From: Streptococcus gallinaceus
Lineage (GTDB): Bacteria > Bacillota > Bacilli > Lactobacillales > Streptococcaceae
DNA length: 64,000 nt
Direction of reading: 5' to 3'
Assembly: GCF_024170225.1 (NCBI RefSeq)
Contig: NZ_JALJXU010000002.1
Location: 1-64,000, forward strand
Part shown: positions 1-9,293 of the stretch, piece after piece
Layout of the letters: every line of letters starts with the position of its first letter
Numbering within the stretch: position 1 is the first letter of the stretch
The notes under the pieces: model-generated
What the model saw: the letters and a program-made list of their open reading frames with translations, nothing else
What the model was told of the DNA's origin: nothing
Databases searched by the model: none
Program-made: the position numbers and the translations under genes

Positions 1-2
1 CA

Positions 3-155
3 GAGATGTTTTACGGCTATGAAGAGTCCTACAAATCACTGGTGGAGCTTGAATCTGCCATCAAAGAATACATAGTTTACTACAATAACAAGAGAGTCAA
101 AACAAAATTAAAAGGACTGAGTCCCGTTCAATACAGAGCTCAATCCTGTGCTTAA
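3..155 (+). mobile_element. IS3-family transposase OrfB, C-terminal end (partial)
   Basis: The reading frame is open from the window edge and ends in TAA after 50 codons. It carries the IS3 OrfB C-terminal signature: a YYN-K-R stretch followed by L-x-G-L-S-P-V-Q-Y-R. This is the end of the DDE integrase domain that cuts and joins the element. Only the last part of the element lies in the window, so completeness and subgroup cannot be judged. Confidence 0.85.
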
Positions 156-162
156 AATATAG

Positions 163-186
163 TGTCTAACTTTTGGGGGCAGTACA
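163..186. repeat. Right terminal inverted repeat of the IS3-family element (probable)
   Basis: Eight bases after the transposase stop lies a stretch that reads, on the minus strand, TGTACTGCCCCCAAAAGTTA and onwards. That form, TGTACTGCC followed by a purine-rich run, is typical of IS3-family termini. The left end is outside the window, so the pairing cannot be confirmed. The insertion sits about 35 bp past the pepC stop and may have landed in or next to its terminator. Confidence 0.6.
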
Positions 187-222
187 AAAGTCCGGGGCCT
201 TTTCTTTTTAACTGTAACAGTT

Positions 223-1551
223 TTATTTGTTTGCAAGTGCTCCCATTGGATCCCATGGTGCAAGGACGATTGGTTGGCTTTCGTAGGCAGCTAATTCTTC
301 TGCTGTGAGGAATTCTTTGCGCACAACGATTTGGTAAGTGAATTCATCCATCCAGGCATCAGAAGCGACGAAGTAACCTTGTTGGCCAACCTTGTCTCCC
401 CATGAATTTTCGACTTTCCATTTGGTTGCTTTGCCATTTTCGTCCAAGTCAACTCCGGTCAAGACCATAGCGTGAGTCATCAAGCTTTCGCTGTAGTCCA
501 GGCGACCAGCCTTGTCTTGAGTCAATTGAATATCCATAGCAGATGCAAAGTCGTAAGTGTTAGTTGCCATAACACCAGATTGACGGTCGCTCATTTGGCC
601 GACATCAGAACCAAACCAAACTGACTCGCCGGCTTGCATTTGGGCAATGGCCAATTCTTTGAAGCGGTCCATGTCTAAGTTGATGTAGCGTACGTCACGG
701 CTACCAACGACATTTCCGAGGAGTTCAACAGTATAAGATTTGCCATATGGTTTATCAGCTGTTGGAGCATTGATGACAGAGACATAGTCTTCGAGTTTCA
801 AGCCGACATATTTTTCGTAGAAAGCTTGTGGTGTCAGATTTTTCTCTGAGTAGAAGTTGTTATCTTTGTCACGGTAGGCAAAGTCAAATGTGCGTGGTGG
901 CAAACCAAGGTTCATTGCTAGGAAGTTGAAGATTTCTTGGAGAAGTTCTTCTTTTTTAGCTTGAACATCGCCGCCGTTTGTGACCAATTCACGGAGAATT
1001 TGTGCATCTTGACGCAATAATTTGTTAAGGTATTGGTTCATTTCACGGCTGGCGCTAGATGATACAGATTCAGGATAAACAGATTTCGGTACGACGCCGT
1101 ATTTTTCAAAGAGGGCAACGACCATATCCCATTGACCACCGTCTTGTTGAGGGACATCCAAGAGGAATTTTACCTTGCGGCTACCCAATTCTTGATCAGC
1201 TGTTGCGATGATTTGTTCCAAGAACCAGTTTGATTTTTCGTATTTGTCCCAGAAGAAAGTGTGGGCTTGTGACAATTCAAAGTTTTCCAATTTGAACTCG
1301 CTGATGAGTTTGTGGCGGAAGGTATTGAGGGCAGCAAACATCCAGCAACGACCAGATGCTTTTTGGTTTGAAACTGCATCTTTTGTCAAGTCAATGGAGA
1401 AGACAGGGTCTGTTTCAATTTCGCTTTGGCGCGTTTCCAGTGCTTTTAGAAGCCCAGCGTGGGTTACAGCATTTTCTACAGCTTGGTATTTGGGATTTGC
1501 CAAATAGTCTGCATAGAGTTTTTCAGTGAAGTTTTGTGTTAATTCGGCCAT
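223..1551 (-). CDS. pepC: Aminopeptidase C (bleomycin hydrolase family)
   Basis: Cytosolic papain-like cysteine aminopeptidase (peptidase C1B) that removes N-terminal residues from peptides. At 442 residues it has the usual family length. The catalytic Cys69 lies in Q-K-A-S-G-R-C-W-M-F, the His in the S-L-M-T-H-A-M segment, and the Asn in V-E-N-S-W-G, so the triad is intact. There is no signal peptide. It is a single gene, divergent from lysA across a 150-bp promoter region. An IS3-family element ends just beyond its stop and may affect transcription termination. Confidence 0.97.
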   Translation of the reverse strand: MAELTQNFTEKLYADYLANPKYQAVENAVTHAGLLKALETRQSEIETDPVFSIDLTKDAVSNQKASGRCWMFAALNTFRHKLISEFKLENFELSQAHTFFWDKYEKSNWFLEQIIATADQELGSRKVKFLLDVPQQDGGQWDMVVALFEKYGVVPKSVYPESVSSSASREMNQYLNKLLRQDAQILRELVTNGGDVQAKKEELLQEIFNFLAMNLGLPPRTFDFAYRDKDNNFYSEKNLTPQAFYEKYVGLKLEDYVSVINAPTADKPYGKSYTVELLGNVVGSRDVRYINLDMDRFKELAIAQMQAGESVWFGSDVGQMSDRQSGVMATNTYDFASAMDIQLTQDKAGRLDYSESLMTHAMVLTGVDLDENGKATKWKVENSWGDKVGQQGYFVASDAWMDEFTYQIVVRKEFLTAEELAAYESQPIVLAPWDPMGALANK

Positions 1552-1638
1552 GGTTCACTCCATTTCTAAAAAATTTACCCTTCCATTATAACGCTAGGAG
1601 GTCAGATTGCAAGTCGGGACTAGAATTTTGCGAATATT

Positions 1639-1669
1639 TTGCCAGAAAACTTGTATTTTATGGTATAAT
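1639..1669 (+). promoter_or_regulatory. Promoter of lysA (extended -10)
   Basis: TGgTATAAT (-10 hexamer at 1664-1669 with a TG one base upstream) is preceded by TTGCCA at 1639-1644. The spacer is long (19 bp), so the extended -10 probably compensates. The start codon lies 34 bp downstream. Confidence 0.6.
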
Positions 1670-1703
1670 ATGACAACATATTTTGAAGATTTGGAGAGTA
1701 ACG

Positions 1704-2951
1704 ATGACAAAGACCCCTTTTATTTCCACACCTGTACTAGAAAGGTTAACTGAGCAATTTCCAACGCCATTTCACCTGTATGATGAAAAAGGAATTCGTG
1801 AAAAAGCGCGTGCGGTCAATCAAGCATTCGCTTGGAATCCTGGATTTAAAGAGTATTTTGCGGTCAAAGCAACTCCCAATCCAACAATTTTGAAGATTTT
1901 ACAAGAAGAGAATTGCGGTGTGGACTGTGCGACAGAAGTCGAATTGTTGATGAGCGACAAACTTGGTTTTACCGATATTATGTTTTCTTCCAACAATACG
2001 CCTGCCCAAGAATACCGCTATGCGCGTGAGATTGGAGCGACCATTAACTTGGATGCCTATGAACAAATTGCCTTCTTAGAGGAAGTGGCAGGCCTACCTG
2101 AGACGGTATCTCTCCGCTACAATCCTGGTGGGGTATTTGCACTTGGGACTGACATTATGGACAATCCAGAGGAATCCAAATTTGGCATGACACGTGCCCA
2201 GTTGATCCAAGGTTTTAAGGATTTGAAGGCTGCGGGCGTCAAAGAATTTGGAATTCACTCATTTCTTGCTTCCAATACCGTAACCAATGATTATTATCCC
2301 GAATTGGCACGCCAACTCTTCACTCTCGCAGTCGAAATCAAGGAAGAAGCAGGAGTTGAACTCAGCTTTATCAACTTATCTGGAGGAATTGGGGTCAATT
2401 ATCGCCCAGAAGAAAAAGAAAATGACATTGTCATCATCGGTGAGGGCGTGCGCAAGGTCTATGAAGAAGTCCTGACACCAAACGGACTGGGCTTTGTCAA
2501 AATTTTCACCGAATTGGGACGCTTTATGCTGGCACCGCACGGTCTCTTGGTTACCAAGGTTCTCCACCGTAAGAAGACTTATCGTGACTATGTGGGCGTA
2601 GATGCTTCTGCTGTCAATCTTCTTCGTCCGGCTATGTACGGCTCATACCATCATATCACCAACATGACCAATTCTGAAGGTGCGGTAGAGGTTGTGGACA
2701 TTGTTGGTTCGCTTTGCGAAAATAATGATAAATTTGCCAAGGAACGTGAATTGCCAGAGGCTCGTGTCGGTGACACACTTGTTATCCATGATACAGGTGC
2801 GCATGGCTTCTCTATGGGGTACCAATACAACGCCCGCTTGCGCTCAGCAGAAATCCTTCTCCAAGAAGACGGATCAGCTCGCATGATTCGACGCGCTGAG
2901 ACACCAGAGGACTATTTTGCAACCCTTTATGGATTTGATTTTGAGGAGTAG
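1704..2951 (+). CDS. lysA: Diaminopimelate decarboxylase
   Basis: PLP-dependent alanine-racemase-fold decarboxylase that converts meso-diaminopimelate to L-lysine, needed for protein and for the Lys-type streptococcal peptidoglycan. The frame is open from a TTG at 1683, but ATG 1704 is preferred because GGAGAG lies at a proper distance upstream, giving 415 residues. Visible landmarks are the PLP-lysine region E-Y-F-A-V-K-A-T-P-N, the glycine-rich phosphate loop L-S-G-G-I-G-V-N-Y, and the C-terminal C-E-N-N-D and D-T-G-A-H-G segments. It has its own extended -10 promoter and no operon partner. Confidence 0.9.
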   Translation: MTKTPFISTPVLERLTEQFPTPFHLYDEKGIREKARAVNQAFAWNPGFKEYFAVKATPNPTILKILQEENCGVDCATEVELLMSDKLGFTDIMFSSNNTPAQEYRYAREIGATINLDAYEQIAFLEEVAGLPETVSLRYNPGGVFALGTDIMDNPEESKFGMTRAQLIQGFKDLKAAGVKEFGIHSFLASNTVTNDYYPELARQLFTLAVEIKEEAGVELSFINLSGGIGVNYRPEEKENDIVIIGEGVRKVYEEVLTPNGLGFVKIFTELGRFMLAPHGLLVTKVLHRKKTYRDYVGVDASAVNLLRPAMYGSYHHITNMTNSEGAVEVVDIVGSLCENNDKFAKERELPEARVGDTLVIHDTGAHGFSMGYQYNARLRSAEILLQEDGSARMIRRAETPEDYFATLYGFDFEE

Positions 2952-3038
2952 GTTTCCTCGTTAATTGACGTGAAAAAGACAACCGCCAATTTGATTTCTC
3001 TGTCGAGGAAGAGGCTGATTGAAAACCATAACAAAACC

Positions 3039-3067
3039 TTGGAAAACTTTGATTTTTCTGATATAAT
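3039..3067 (+). promoter_or_regulatory. Promoter of the UPF0154 gene
   Basis: TTGGAA (3039-3044), 17-bp spacer, then TATAAT (3062-3067) with a TG extension. The start codon is 30 bp downstream. Confidence 0.6.
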
Positions 3068-3096
3068 GGTACAAGAAAATCAAGGAGTTTAGAAAT

Positions 3097-3330
3097 ATGA
3101 ATTTAGCATTAGCAATTGTATTAATTTTGGCAGCTTTGGCTGGTGGTGTCGCTTTGGGAATGTACCTTTCACGTAAGCAAGTACAGGACTACATCGCAGA
3201 TAAGCCAGTTTTGGATGAAAATGCCCTTCGTTTGATGATGAGTCAAATGGGACAAAAACCGAGCGAAGCAAAAGTGCAACAAACACTTCGTCAGATTAAA
3301 GCTTCTCAAAAGGCTGCAAACAAAAAATAA
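3097..3330 (+). CDS. UPF0154 family small membrane protein (YneF-like)
   Basis: 77 residues: an N-terminal transmembrane helix at about residues 3-25 ending in G-M-Y-L-S-R-K, then a basic cytoplasmic tail with the family stretch L-R-L-M-M-S-Q-M-G-Q-K-P-S-E-x-K. The protein is widespread in Firmicutes and its function is unknown. An AAGGAG-type ribosome site precedes the ATG. It has its own promoter and an intrinsic terminator behind it, so it is monocistronic. Family membership is clear from the motif. Confidence 0.9.
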   Translation: MNLALAIVLILAALAGGVALGMYLSRKQVQDYIADKPVLDENALRLMMSQMGQKPSEAKVQQTLRQIKASQKAANKK

Positions 3331-3339
3331 GCATAAATG

Positions 3340-3369
3340 GGACTCGGGAGAACATCCCAGTCCTTTTTT
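3340..3369 (+). terminator. Intrinsic terminator after the UPF0154 gene
   Basis: GGACTCGGGA pairs with TCCCAGTCC (one bulged base) around a 5-base loop, followed by six T. Confidence 0.8.
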
Positions 3370-3383
3370 AGCGAAAGTAGGAA

Positions 3384-4181
3384 ATGATGGATAATCGACC
3401 AATTGGTTTTTTGGATTCAGGTGTGGGTGGTTTGACGGTGGCGCGTGAGCTCATGCGCCAACTTCCTCATGAAGAAATTGTCTATATCGGGGATTCGGCT
3501 CGGGCACCTTATGGACCGAGACCAGCAGAACAAATTCGTGAATATACTTGGCAGCTGGTTCATTTTCTCTTGACCAAGGATGTGAAGATGATTGTCTTTG
3601 CCTGCAATACCGCAACAGCCGTTGCTTGGGAAGAGGTCAAGGAAGCCTTGGATATTCCTGTTTTGGGTGTGATCTTGCCTGGGGCATCTGCAGCTATCAA
3701 GGCAACAAAATCTGGCAAAGTCGGTGTGCTCGGGACATCTATGACTATTCAGTCCGACATTTATCGACAAAAAATTCAAGCACTTTCTCCTGAAACAGAC
3801 GTAAGCAGTCTGGCCTGCCCCAAGTTTGCTCCTCTGGTAGAGTCCAATTCTTATCAGTCCAGTTTGGCTAAAAAGGTGGTCTATGAGACTCTAGGAGGCT
3901 TGAAGGGGAAGGTGGATACACTGGTCTTAGGCTGTACTCACTACCCGCTTCTACGGCCCATTATTCAAAACGTTATGGGGCAAGAGGTCAAGTTGATTGA
4001 TAGTGGGGCAGAGTGTGCTCGGGACATCTCCGTCTTGCTTAATTACTTTGAAATCAATCGCAGCCGGACAGCAGAAAAAACAGGCCATAAATTTTACACA
4101 ACGGCCAGTCCAGCAGCCTTTCGCGAGATTGCTGAAAGCTGGCTAGATCGAACAATAGATGTGGAGCGTGTGACATTATGA
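3384..4181 (+). CDS. murI: Glutamate racemase
   Basis: Interconverts L- and D-glutamate in the cytosol to supply peptidoglycan synthesis. At 265 residues it is full length. The two catalytic cysteines are visible in V-F-A-C-N-T-A-T-A and V-L-G-C-T-H-Y-P-L, and the substrate loop [12 protein letters not shown] is near the N-terminus. Two consecutive ATG codons are possible starts. It is the first gene of a tight operon, and its stop overlaps the next start in ATGA. Streptococci often name this gene racE. Confidence 0.96.
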   Translation: MMDNRPIGFLDSGVGGLTVARELMRQLPHEEIVYIGDSARAPYGPRPAEQIREYTWQLVHFLLTKDVKMIVFACNTATAVAWEEVKEALDIPVLGVILPGASAAIKATKSGKVGVLGTSMTIQSDIYRQKIQALSPETDVSSLACPKFAPLVESNSYQSSLAKKVVYETLGGLKGKVDTLVLGCTHYPLLRPIIQNVMGQEVKLIDSGAECARDISVLLNYFEINRSRTAEKTGHKFYTTASPAAFREIAESWLDRTIDVERVTL

Positions 4182-5173
4182 CAAAGAAAATTTATGAATA
4201 CAAGGATGTAGCAAACTGGTTTATTGCGAGCCTAGGTTCTTTTCAATATGTAACGAGTTTTCTGGAAGATGATGACTTTTCAAGTTTTTCAGAAGTGATT
4301 TATAAATTGTTAGAAGATGTTGGTATGAAACGATTTGAGGAAGGTCCAGGTGTCCAAATTCATATCGTGCAATGCTCTTCACATTTTCATTTGTTGAACT
4401 TTTTAGTGGATGTCATCAATCAAGAATTTGACCGGAAGATAGAAGTACGTCGTCACCAAGGAGCCATTTTAGTCAGTGAAAACGACCAACTCTTGTCTGT
4501 TCAACTTCCAAAAAATGGTGTGAAGCTAGCTGACTTTTTAGGTGCTTCTTCAGAAAAATCACTTGAAGATACCATCCTCATTGCGACGAAAAATGAAGGA
4601 AAAACCAAAGAGTTCCGAGCTTTCTTTAAAAAAATGGGCTACGCAGTTGAAAATCTCAACAACTACCCAGACTTACCTGATGTCGCAGAAACCGGTATGA
4701 CCTTTGAAGAAAATGCACGGCTCAAGGCTGAAACCATTGCCCAGCTGACTGGAAAAATGGTCTTGGCAGATGATTCTGGCTTGAAGGTGGACCGACTGGG
4801 TGGTCTGCCCGGAGTTTGGTCTGCTCGCTTTTCAGGAGCAGGAGCAACCGATGAGAGTAATAACGCTAAACTCTTGCATGAATTAGCAATGGTCTTTGAA
4901 CAGAAGGATCGTTCTGCTCAGTTTCACTGCTGTCTAGTCATTGCGGCGCCTGAGCGAGAAAGCCTCGTCGTCGAGGCGAATTGGGAAGGCTACATTGCCT
5001 TCGATGCCAAGGGGGAAAATGGCTTTGGCTATGACCCACTCTTTATCGTTGGAGAAACTGGCAAGCGCTCAGCTGAATTCACACTAGAGGAAAAAAATCA
5101 GATTTCTCATCGTGCAAAAGCACTTAATCAATTATTGGAGGCATTTCCAGTATGGCAAGCAAACGAATTGTAG
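4178..5173 (+). CDS. rdgB: XTP/dITP diphosphatase with streptococcal N-terminal extension
   Basis: Removes non-canonical purine triphosphates (XTP, dITP) to protect DNA and RNA. The Ham1/RdgB domain occupies about residues 125-325. It starts at [14 protein letters not shown] and includes L-A-D-D-S-G-L and [12 protein letters not shown]. Residues 1-120 form an extra domain that also occurs in other streptococcal homologues and has no known activity. The start overlaps murI by 4 bp and the end overlaps the next gene by 22 bp, indicating translational coupling. Confidence 0.92.
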   Translation: MTKKIYEYKDVANWFIASLGSFQYVTSFLEDDDFSSFSEVIYKLLEDVGMKRFEEGPGVQIHIVQCSSHFHLLNFLVDVINQEFDRKIEVRRHQGAILVSENDQLLSVQLPKNGVKLADFLGASSEKSLEDTILIATKNEGKTKEFRAFFKKMGYAVENLNNYPDLPDVAETGMTFEENARLKAETIAQLTGKMVLADDSGLKVDRLGGLPGVWSARFSGAGATDESNNAKLLHELAMVFEQKDRSAQFHCCLVIAAPERESLVVEANWEGYIAFDAKGENGFGYDPLFIVGETGKRSAEFTLEEKNQISHRAKALNQLLEAFPVWQANEL

Positions 5174-5673
5174 TCATGAGTGATTCCCATGGAGATTGGG
5201 AAATTGTGGAAGCAGTCAAACAGACCTATCTTGGCAAAGTAGATGCTATTTTTCATAATGGCGATTCAGAGTTGCCAGCAGATGATGCAATCTGGGACGG
5301 GATTTCCGTTGTATGTGGAAATTGTGACTATTATGGTGGCTATCCAGACACTCTTTTGACTGATTTGGATGGTATCCGCATTGCTCAGACGCATGGTCAC
5401 TTGTTTGGCATCAATTTCGGTTGGCAGAAGTTGGACTATTGGGCACAGGAAGTAGAAGCAGACATTTGTCTTTACGGTCACCTGCATGTACCAGACGCAG
5501 AGGTACGTGGTGGAACCCTCTTTCTTAATCCAGGATCAGTCAGTCAGCCAAGGGGGCTGGTGAGAGAATGTCTCTATGTTCTTGTCACTATTACAGACCA
5601 TCACTTTTTGGTGGAGTATTTCACTCGTGATCACCAGCTTTATCCTGCATTGACAAAGGAACTTGCCCGATGA
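5152..5673 (+). CDS. YfcE/MJ0936-family metallophosphoesterase
   Basis: 173-residue calcineurin-like phosphodiesterase. Metal ligands are visible in order: [21 protein letters not shown] and Y-G-H-L-H-V-P. The physiological substrate is not known for the streptococcal members. It lies in the murI-rdgB operon, overlapping both neighbours (22 bp with rdgB, 4 bp with the CBS gene). The position next to a nucleotide-sanitising enzyme hints at phosphoester clean-up, but this is inference only. Confidence 0.88.
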   Translation: MASKRIVVMSDSHGDWEIVEAVKQTYLGKVDAIFHNGDSELPADDAIWDGISVVCGNCDYYGGYPDTLLTDLDGIRIAQTHGHLFGINFGWQKLDYWAQEVEADICLYGHLHVPDAEVRGGTLFLNPGSVSQPRGLVRECLYVLVTITDHHFLVEYFTRDHQLYPALTKELAR

Positions 5674-6116
5674 TAACACCAAAAATTAAAGAATTTTTAT
5701 TGGCGCAAGAAGAAACATTTTTGACGCCAGCTGAAAAATTAGCCGTGATTGTGGAAACGCACAATATCGACCATGCCAAGCTCCTATTGAGCCATATGAC
5801 CTACTCGCGGGTACCAGTTGTGACGGAAGACAATCGATATTTTGGGACCATCAGCTTGCGGGAAATCATTCTCTATCAAACGGAAAACAATCTATCTGAT
5901 GACCAGCTGAATGTAGATATTTCCTTGATTGCCAAGACGGATGGACCAACTGTTCCTGTTGAGTATGACTTGGAAGAAGTCATGCGCGAATTGATTGACG
6001 AAGCCTTTTTACCTGTCGTCGGACCGGATAAAGAATTTTTAGGGATTATCACCCGTAAGTCAATCCTAAAAGCAGTCAATGCCCTTGTCCACAATTTTCA
6101 CCTTGAAGAAAAATAG
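5670..6116 (+). CDS. cbpB: CBS-domain protein, cyclic-di-AMP-binding type
   Basis: 148 residues holding a pair of CBS motifs, at about residues 20-75 and 85-140, and nothing else. Gram-positive homologues (CbpB, YkuL/DarB) bind cyclic-di-AMP and report its level to partner proteins such as the stringent-response enzyme. That partner role is family knowledge and is not visible here. It is in the operon through a 4-bp overlap upstream and an 8-bp gap to the XerD-like gene. Confidence 0.8.
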   Translation: MITPKIKEFLLAQEETFLTPAEKLAVIVETHNIDHAKLLLSHMTYSRVPVVTEDNRYFGTISLREIILYQTENNLSDDQLNVDISLIAKTDGPTVPVEYDLEEVMRELIDEAFLPVVGPDKEFLGIITRKSILKAVNALVHNFHLEEK

Positions 6117-6124
6117 AAAGTCTT

Positions 6125-6871
6125 ATGAACACATTGATAACAGCCTTTTTCCAGCAAAAAAAACTTTCCAAGAATTCACAATTGGCTTATCAATATGACC
6201 TCCAACAGTTCTTGGATGTTTGCGAGGGGCAGTTTTCAAGTGGAAAGTTGGAGATTTACCAAGCCTTTTTACAGTCACTAAAGCCAAGAGCCCAGCAGCG
6301 TAAGTTGTCTGCGGTTAATCAATTCCTCTATTTTCTCTATGAAAACGGGGCGATGGAACCTTATGTCAAGTTGAAATTAAAACAGTCTAGCTCAAGCCTG
6401 GCTCCGCAAAACTTGCAGTTGGAAGAATTAGGTGATTTGTGGCAGGATACAGATTACAAGGCAGGGCAACTCATTGCTCTTTTGATTGCGATTGTTGGCT
6501 TGACACCTGCAGAAATTGCAGGCATCCGCACAGAAGATGTTGTGCTGAGTTTTGCCGTCTTGACGGTGGAACGGGAGCAAGTTCGCCGTGTTGTCAGTCT
6601 GCCCAAGGAATTACTTTCCTATCTAGACGCACAACTGGGGGCAGTTTTTCTTTTTGATAAAAAGGGGAAATCCTATTCACGTCAGTGGTTCTTCAATCAG
6701 TTGTCACAGTTTGTCACAGCTATTGGGCATCCGACTTGGACTGCGCAAAAATTGCGTGAGCAGTATATTTTACACAGATTGGCAGAAGGAAATTCTCTGG
6801 AAGAAGTTGCTAAGCAATTGGGACTCAAATCAATGACCAGCTTGGAAAAATTTAGAAAAAATGGATATTAA
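6125..6871 (+). CDS. xerD: XerD-like tyrosine recombinase homologue, catalytically degenerate
   Basis: 248 residues with the fold of a tyrosine recombinase: an N-terminal SAM-like DNA-binding domain (about 1-95), then a shortened catalytic domain. Key residues look lost. The family G-L-R becomes V-G-L-T-P-A-E-I, the H-x-L-R-H box becomes Q-K-L-R-E, the L-G-H box becomes L-G-L, and the position expected for the nucleophilic tyrosine is Phe243 in S-L-E-K-F-R. The streptococcal XerD-like family is not thought to act at difSL, where XerS does. It lies just before scpA, overlapping it by 11 bp, which ties it to chromosome segregation genes. The true role is unknown. Confidence 0.8.
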   Translation: MNTLITAFFQQKKLSKNSQLAYQYDLQQFLDVCEGQFSSGKLEIYQAFLQSLKPRAQQRKLSAVNQFLYFLYENGAMEPYVKLKLKQSSSSLAPQNLQLEELGDLWQDTDYKAGQLIALLIAIVGLTPAEIAGIRTEDVVLSFAVLTVEREQVRRVVSLPKELLSYLDAQLGAVFLFDKKGKSYSRQWFFNQLSQFVTAIGHPTWTAQKLREQYILHRLAEGNSLEEVAKQLGLKSMTSLEKFRKNGY

Positions 6872-7580
6872 ATTAAAAGATTTTGAAGGGCCGTTAGACT
6901 TGCTTCTGCACTTGGTTTCCAAGTACCAGATGGACATCTATGAGGTGCCTATTACAGAAGTGATCGAGCAATATTTGGCTTATATTGCGACCTTGCAAGC
7001 TATGCGCTTGGAGGTAGCCGGTGAGTACATGCTGATGGCGAGCCAGCTGATGTTGATTAAGAGCCGTCGACTTTTGCCCAAGGTGGTGGAAGAAATGCCT
7101 GAAGAGGAAGACCCAGAGCAGGCCTTATTGAGCCAATTGGAGGAATACCGTCGCTTTAAGATCATCAGTGAAAAGATGGGAGAGCAGCATGACGAGCGCG
7201 CCCATTATTATTCAAAACCAAAAGTTGAGTTGGTCTATGAGGATGTGACTCTGGCCCAGGATAAGACGACGGTCGACCTCTTTTTAGCCTTTTCAAAAGT
7301 CATGGCAGAAAAGCAAGCGGAACTCCGTCAATCTCATGCCACAATTGCGCGGGATGAGTACAAAATCGAAGACATGATGGACCAAGTTCGTGGTCGTTTT
7401 GGGAAGAAGCAGCAAATCCGACTATCGGACTGTTTCAAGGAAAGTCGGGATATGAATGAAGTGATCACGATTTTTCTAGCCACCTTGGAGTTGGTCAAGG
7501 TTCAGGAAATCTTGGTGCAACAAGAAGAAAACTTCGGAGAAATTTACCTAGTAAGGAGTCAAGATGAGTCGAATAGCTGA
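6861..7580 (+). CDS. scpA: Segregation and condensation protein A
   Basis: Kleisin subunit of the SMC-ScpAB condensin, which compacts and separates chromosomes. At 239 residues it is full length. The N-terminal [11 protein letters not shown] motif binds the SMC neck; the C-terminal winged-helix segment (about 165-235) contacts the SMC head. The start lies inside the XerD-like gene and the end overlaps scpB by 17 bp, so the three are co-translated. Confidence 0.96.
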   Translation: MDIKLKDFEGPLDLLLHLVSKYQMDIYEVPITEVIEQYLAYIATLQAMRLEVAGEYMLMASQLMLIKSRRLLPKVVEEMPEEEDPEQALLSQLEEYRRFKIISEKMGEQHDERAHYYSKPKVELVYEDVTLAQDKTTVDLFLAFSKVMAEKQAELRQSHATIARDEYKIEDMMDQVRGRFGKKQQIRLSDCFKESRDMNEVITIFLATLELVKVQEILVQQEENFGEIYLVRSQDESNS

Positions 7581-8130
7581 AATAGAAGTCTTGCTCTTCG
7601 TGGCAGGCGAGGATGGATTGACCCTGCGTAATCTAGCAGAAATACTAGAAATGCAGCCCTCAGCGGTCACCCAACAATTGGAAAAATTAGCGCAAAAGTA
7701 TGAAACAGATGAGGATGCCGGTCTCATGCTTTATGAGTCCTCCAATCATTATAAATTGGTCACAAAGAAGGTCTACGCAGACTTGTTGAGAGCCTATGCC
7801 AAGACGCCTATCAACCAATCCATGTCCCGAGCTTTGTTGGAAACCTTGTCCATCGTTGCCTACAAGCAGCCCATTACTCGGGTCGAAATTGATGACATTC
7901 GTGGGGTGAATTCCAGCGGTGCCATTAGCAAGTTGCAGGTCTTTGACCTGATTCGAGAAAATGGGAAGAAGGATGTGGTTGGCCGTCCAAACCTCTATGT
8001 AACCACGGATTATTTCCTGGATTATATGGGAATTAACAATCTGGAAGAATTGCCAGATGTATCAGGTCTAGAAATTACAGACCAGGAAACGGAATTGTTT
8101 CTAGAAAGAGAAAATCAAGATGAGAATTAA
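7564..8130 (+). CDS. scpB: Segregation and condensation protein B
   Basis: Partner of ScpA in the SMC condensin, acting as a dimer of tandem winged helices. 188 residues. The second winged helix contains [15 protein letters not shown] and [13 protein letters not shown], both strong family signatures. An AAGGAGTCAAG ribosome site sits inside the end of scpA. It overlaps rluB by 11 bp. Confidence 0.96.
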   Translation: MSRIAEIEVLLFVAGEDGLTLRNLAEILEMQPSAVTQQLEKLAQKYETDEDAGLMLYESSNHYKLVTKKVYADLLRAYAKTPINQSMSRALLETLSIVAYKQPITRVEIDDIRGVNSSGAISKLQVFDLIRENGKKDVVGRPNLYVTTDYFLDYMGINNLEELPDVSGLEITDQETELFLERENQDEN

Positions 8131-8845
8131 CAAATATATCGCTCATGCAGGAATTGCCAGCCGTCGTAAGGCTGAAGAGCTAATCAAACAAGGTTTGGTC
8201 ACGGTAAATGGCCAAGTTATTCGTGAATTGGGCACAATCATCAAGTCAGGTGATGTGGTTGAAGTAGAAGGGCAGCCTATCTACAACGAAGAAAAGGTTT
8301 ACTACCTTCTCAACAAACCTCGTGGTGTGATTTCAAGTGTGTCGGATGACAAGGGACGTAAGACGGTTGTAGATTTATTGCCTACCGTTAAGGAGCGGAT
8401 TTATCCTGTTGGCCGTTTGGACTGGGATACTTCAGGTGTTTTGATTTTGACCAATGATGGGGATTTCACCGATGAGATGATTCACCCCCGCAACGAGATT
8501 GATAAGGTCTACCTTGCGCGTGTCAAAGGAGTTGCCAACAAGGAAGTACTTCGCCCATTGACACAAGGTGTTGTCATTGATGGCAAGAAAACTAAACCAG
8601 CAGTCTATGAAATTTTGAAAGTTGATCCTGTAAAAAATCGTTCCGTGGTACAATTGACCATTCACGAAGGGCGCAATCATCAGGTCAAGAAAATGTTTGA
8701 ATCTGTTGGACTTTTGGTGGACAAGTTGTCACGGACTAAGTTTGGGAATTTGGACTTGACAGGTTTGCGTCCAGGTGAGTACCGTCGCCTCAATAAAAAA
8801 GAAGTCAGTCAGCTACATACCTTGGCTGTTACCAAGACAAAATAA
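8120..8845 (+). CDS. rluB: 23S rRNA pseudouridine synthase B
   Basis: Isomerises a uridine of 23S rRNA helix 89 (U2605 in E. coli numbering) to pseudouridine. 241 residues: an N-terminal S4 RNA-binding domain ([11 protein letters not shown] onwards) and an RsuA/RluB catalytic domain. The catalytic Asp lies in [12 protein letters not shown], and the late motif is [11 protein letters not shown]. It is embedded in the scp operon, overlapping scpB, and its stop shares one base with the yidD start. Confidence 0.95.
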   Translation: MRINKYIAHAGIASRRKAEELIKQGLVTVNGQVIRELGTIIKSGDVVEVEGQPIYNEEKVYYLLNKPRGVISSVSDDKGRKTVVDLLPTVKERIYPVGRLDWDTSGVLILTNDGDFTDEMIHPRNEIDKVYLARVKGVANKEVLRPLTQGVVIDGKKTKPAVYEILKVDPVKNRSVVQLTIHEGRNHQVKKMFESVGLLVDKLSRTKFGNLDLTGLRPGEYRRLNKKEVSQLHTLAVTKTK

Positions 8846-9093
8846 TGGTTTGGCTATTGAAAAAGCTGGTGCGCCTCTACCAACGCTTCATTTCTCCTCT
8901 CACACCTCCCGCATGCCGCTACCATCCAACTTGCTCTAATTACATGTTGCAGGCCTTGGAAAAGCATGGCCTTAAGGGAGTGCTGATGGGCCTATCCCGC
9001 ATCTTGCGCTGCCATCCATTTGTTGAAGGAGGAGAAGACCCTGTTCCAGACCATTTTTCACTAAGACGAAATAAACCTGAAAATGGATCCTAA
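8845..9093 (+). CDS. yidD: Membrane protein insertion efficiency factor YidD
   Basis: 82 residues. The family signature is clear: L-Y-Q-R-F-I-S-P-L, then [10 protein letters not shown] with its two conserved cysteines, then a third Cys in L-R-C-H-P-F. It assists YidC-dependent membrane protein insertion at the inner face of the membrane through an amphipathic N-terminal helix. It is the last gene of the operon, its ATG overlapping the rluB TAA by one base. Confidence 0.93.
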   Translation: MVWLLKKLVRLYQRFISPLTPPACRYHPTCSNYMLQALEKHGLKGVLMGLSRILRCHPFVEGGEDPVPDHFSLRRNKPENGS

Positions 9094-9130
9094 TTTCTGT
9101 AAAAATCAAGGAATAATCTATTCATTTTCC

Positions 9131-9158
9131 TTGAAATTTACTTAAATTATGATATAAT
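9131..9158 (+). promoter_or_regulatory. Promoter of the structured RNA upstream of trmL
   Basis: TTGAAA (9131-9136), 16-bp spacer, TATAAT (9153-9158). The predicted transcript start is near 9165, about 130 bases before trmL. Confidence 0.7.
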
Positions 9159-9164
9159 TGAAGA

Positions 9165-9271
9165 CAAGATATTCATTTATTTAAATCAAACCTGTTGTGA
9201 TTTAAGTGAATGACTTGTCATTCACCATGCTGTCTGCTGAGCTTGACTCCGGGCAGTGTGGCATTTTTTTT
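9165..9271 (+). ncRNA. Structured leader or small RNA with intrinsic terminator
   Basis: A promoter at 9131-9158 and a terminator at about 9228-9271 define an RNA of about 106 nt. Three stems can be drawn. (1) An AT-rich stem joins about 9171-9188 to 9198-9212 around an A-A-C-C-U-G-U-U-G loop. (2) A perfect 8-bp hairpin, GTGAATGA-cttg-TCATTCAC, covers 9206-9225. (3) The terminator pairs ATGCTGTCTGC with GGCAGTGTGGCAT, followed by eight T. Stems 1 and 2 share bases and cannot coexist, as expected of a switch or attenuator. I do not recognise it as a named riboswitch; it may be a free small RNA or a trmL leader. Confidence 0.55.
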
Positions 9272-9293
9272 GTAAAAAATAGAAAGAAGAACT

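Noticed and set aside
187..222. Terminator of pepC in AAAAGTCCGGGGCCTTTT
   Set aside because: The stem has a mismatch and almost no loop; the natural terminator may have been displaced by the IS3-family insertion.
2952..3012. Inverted TTTCCTCG...CGAGGAAG pair after lysA
   Set aside because: The arms are short and 45 bases apart with no T-run, so a terminator is not supported.
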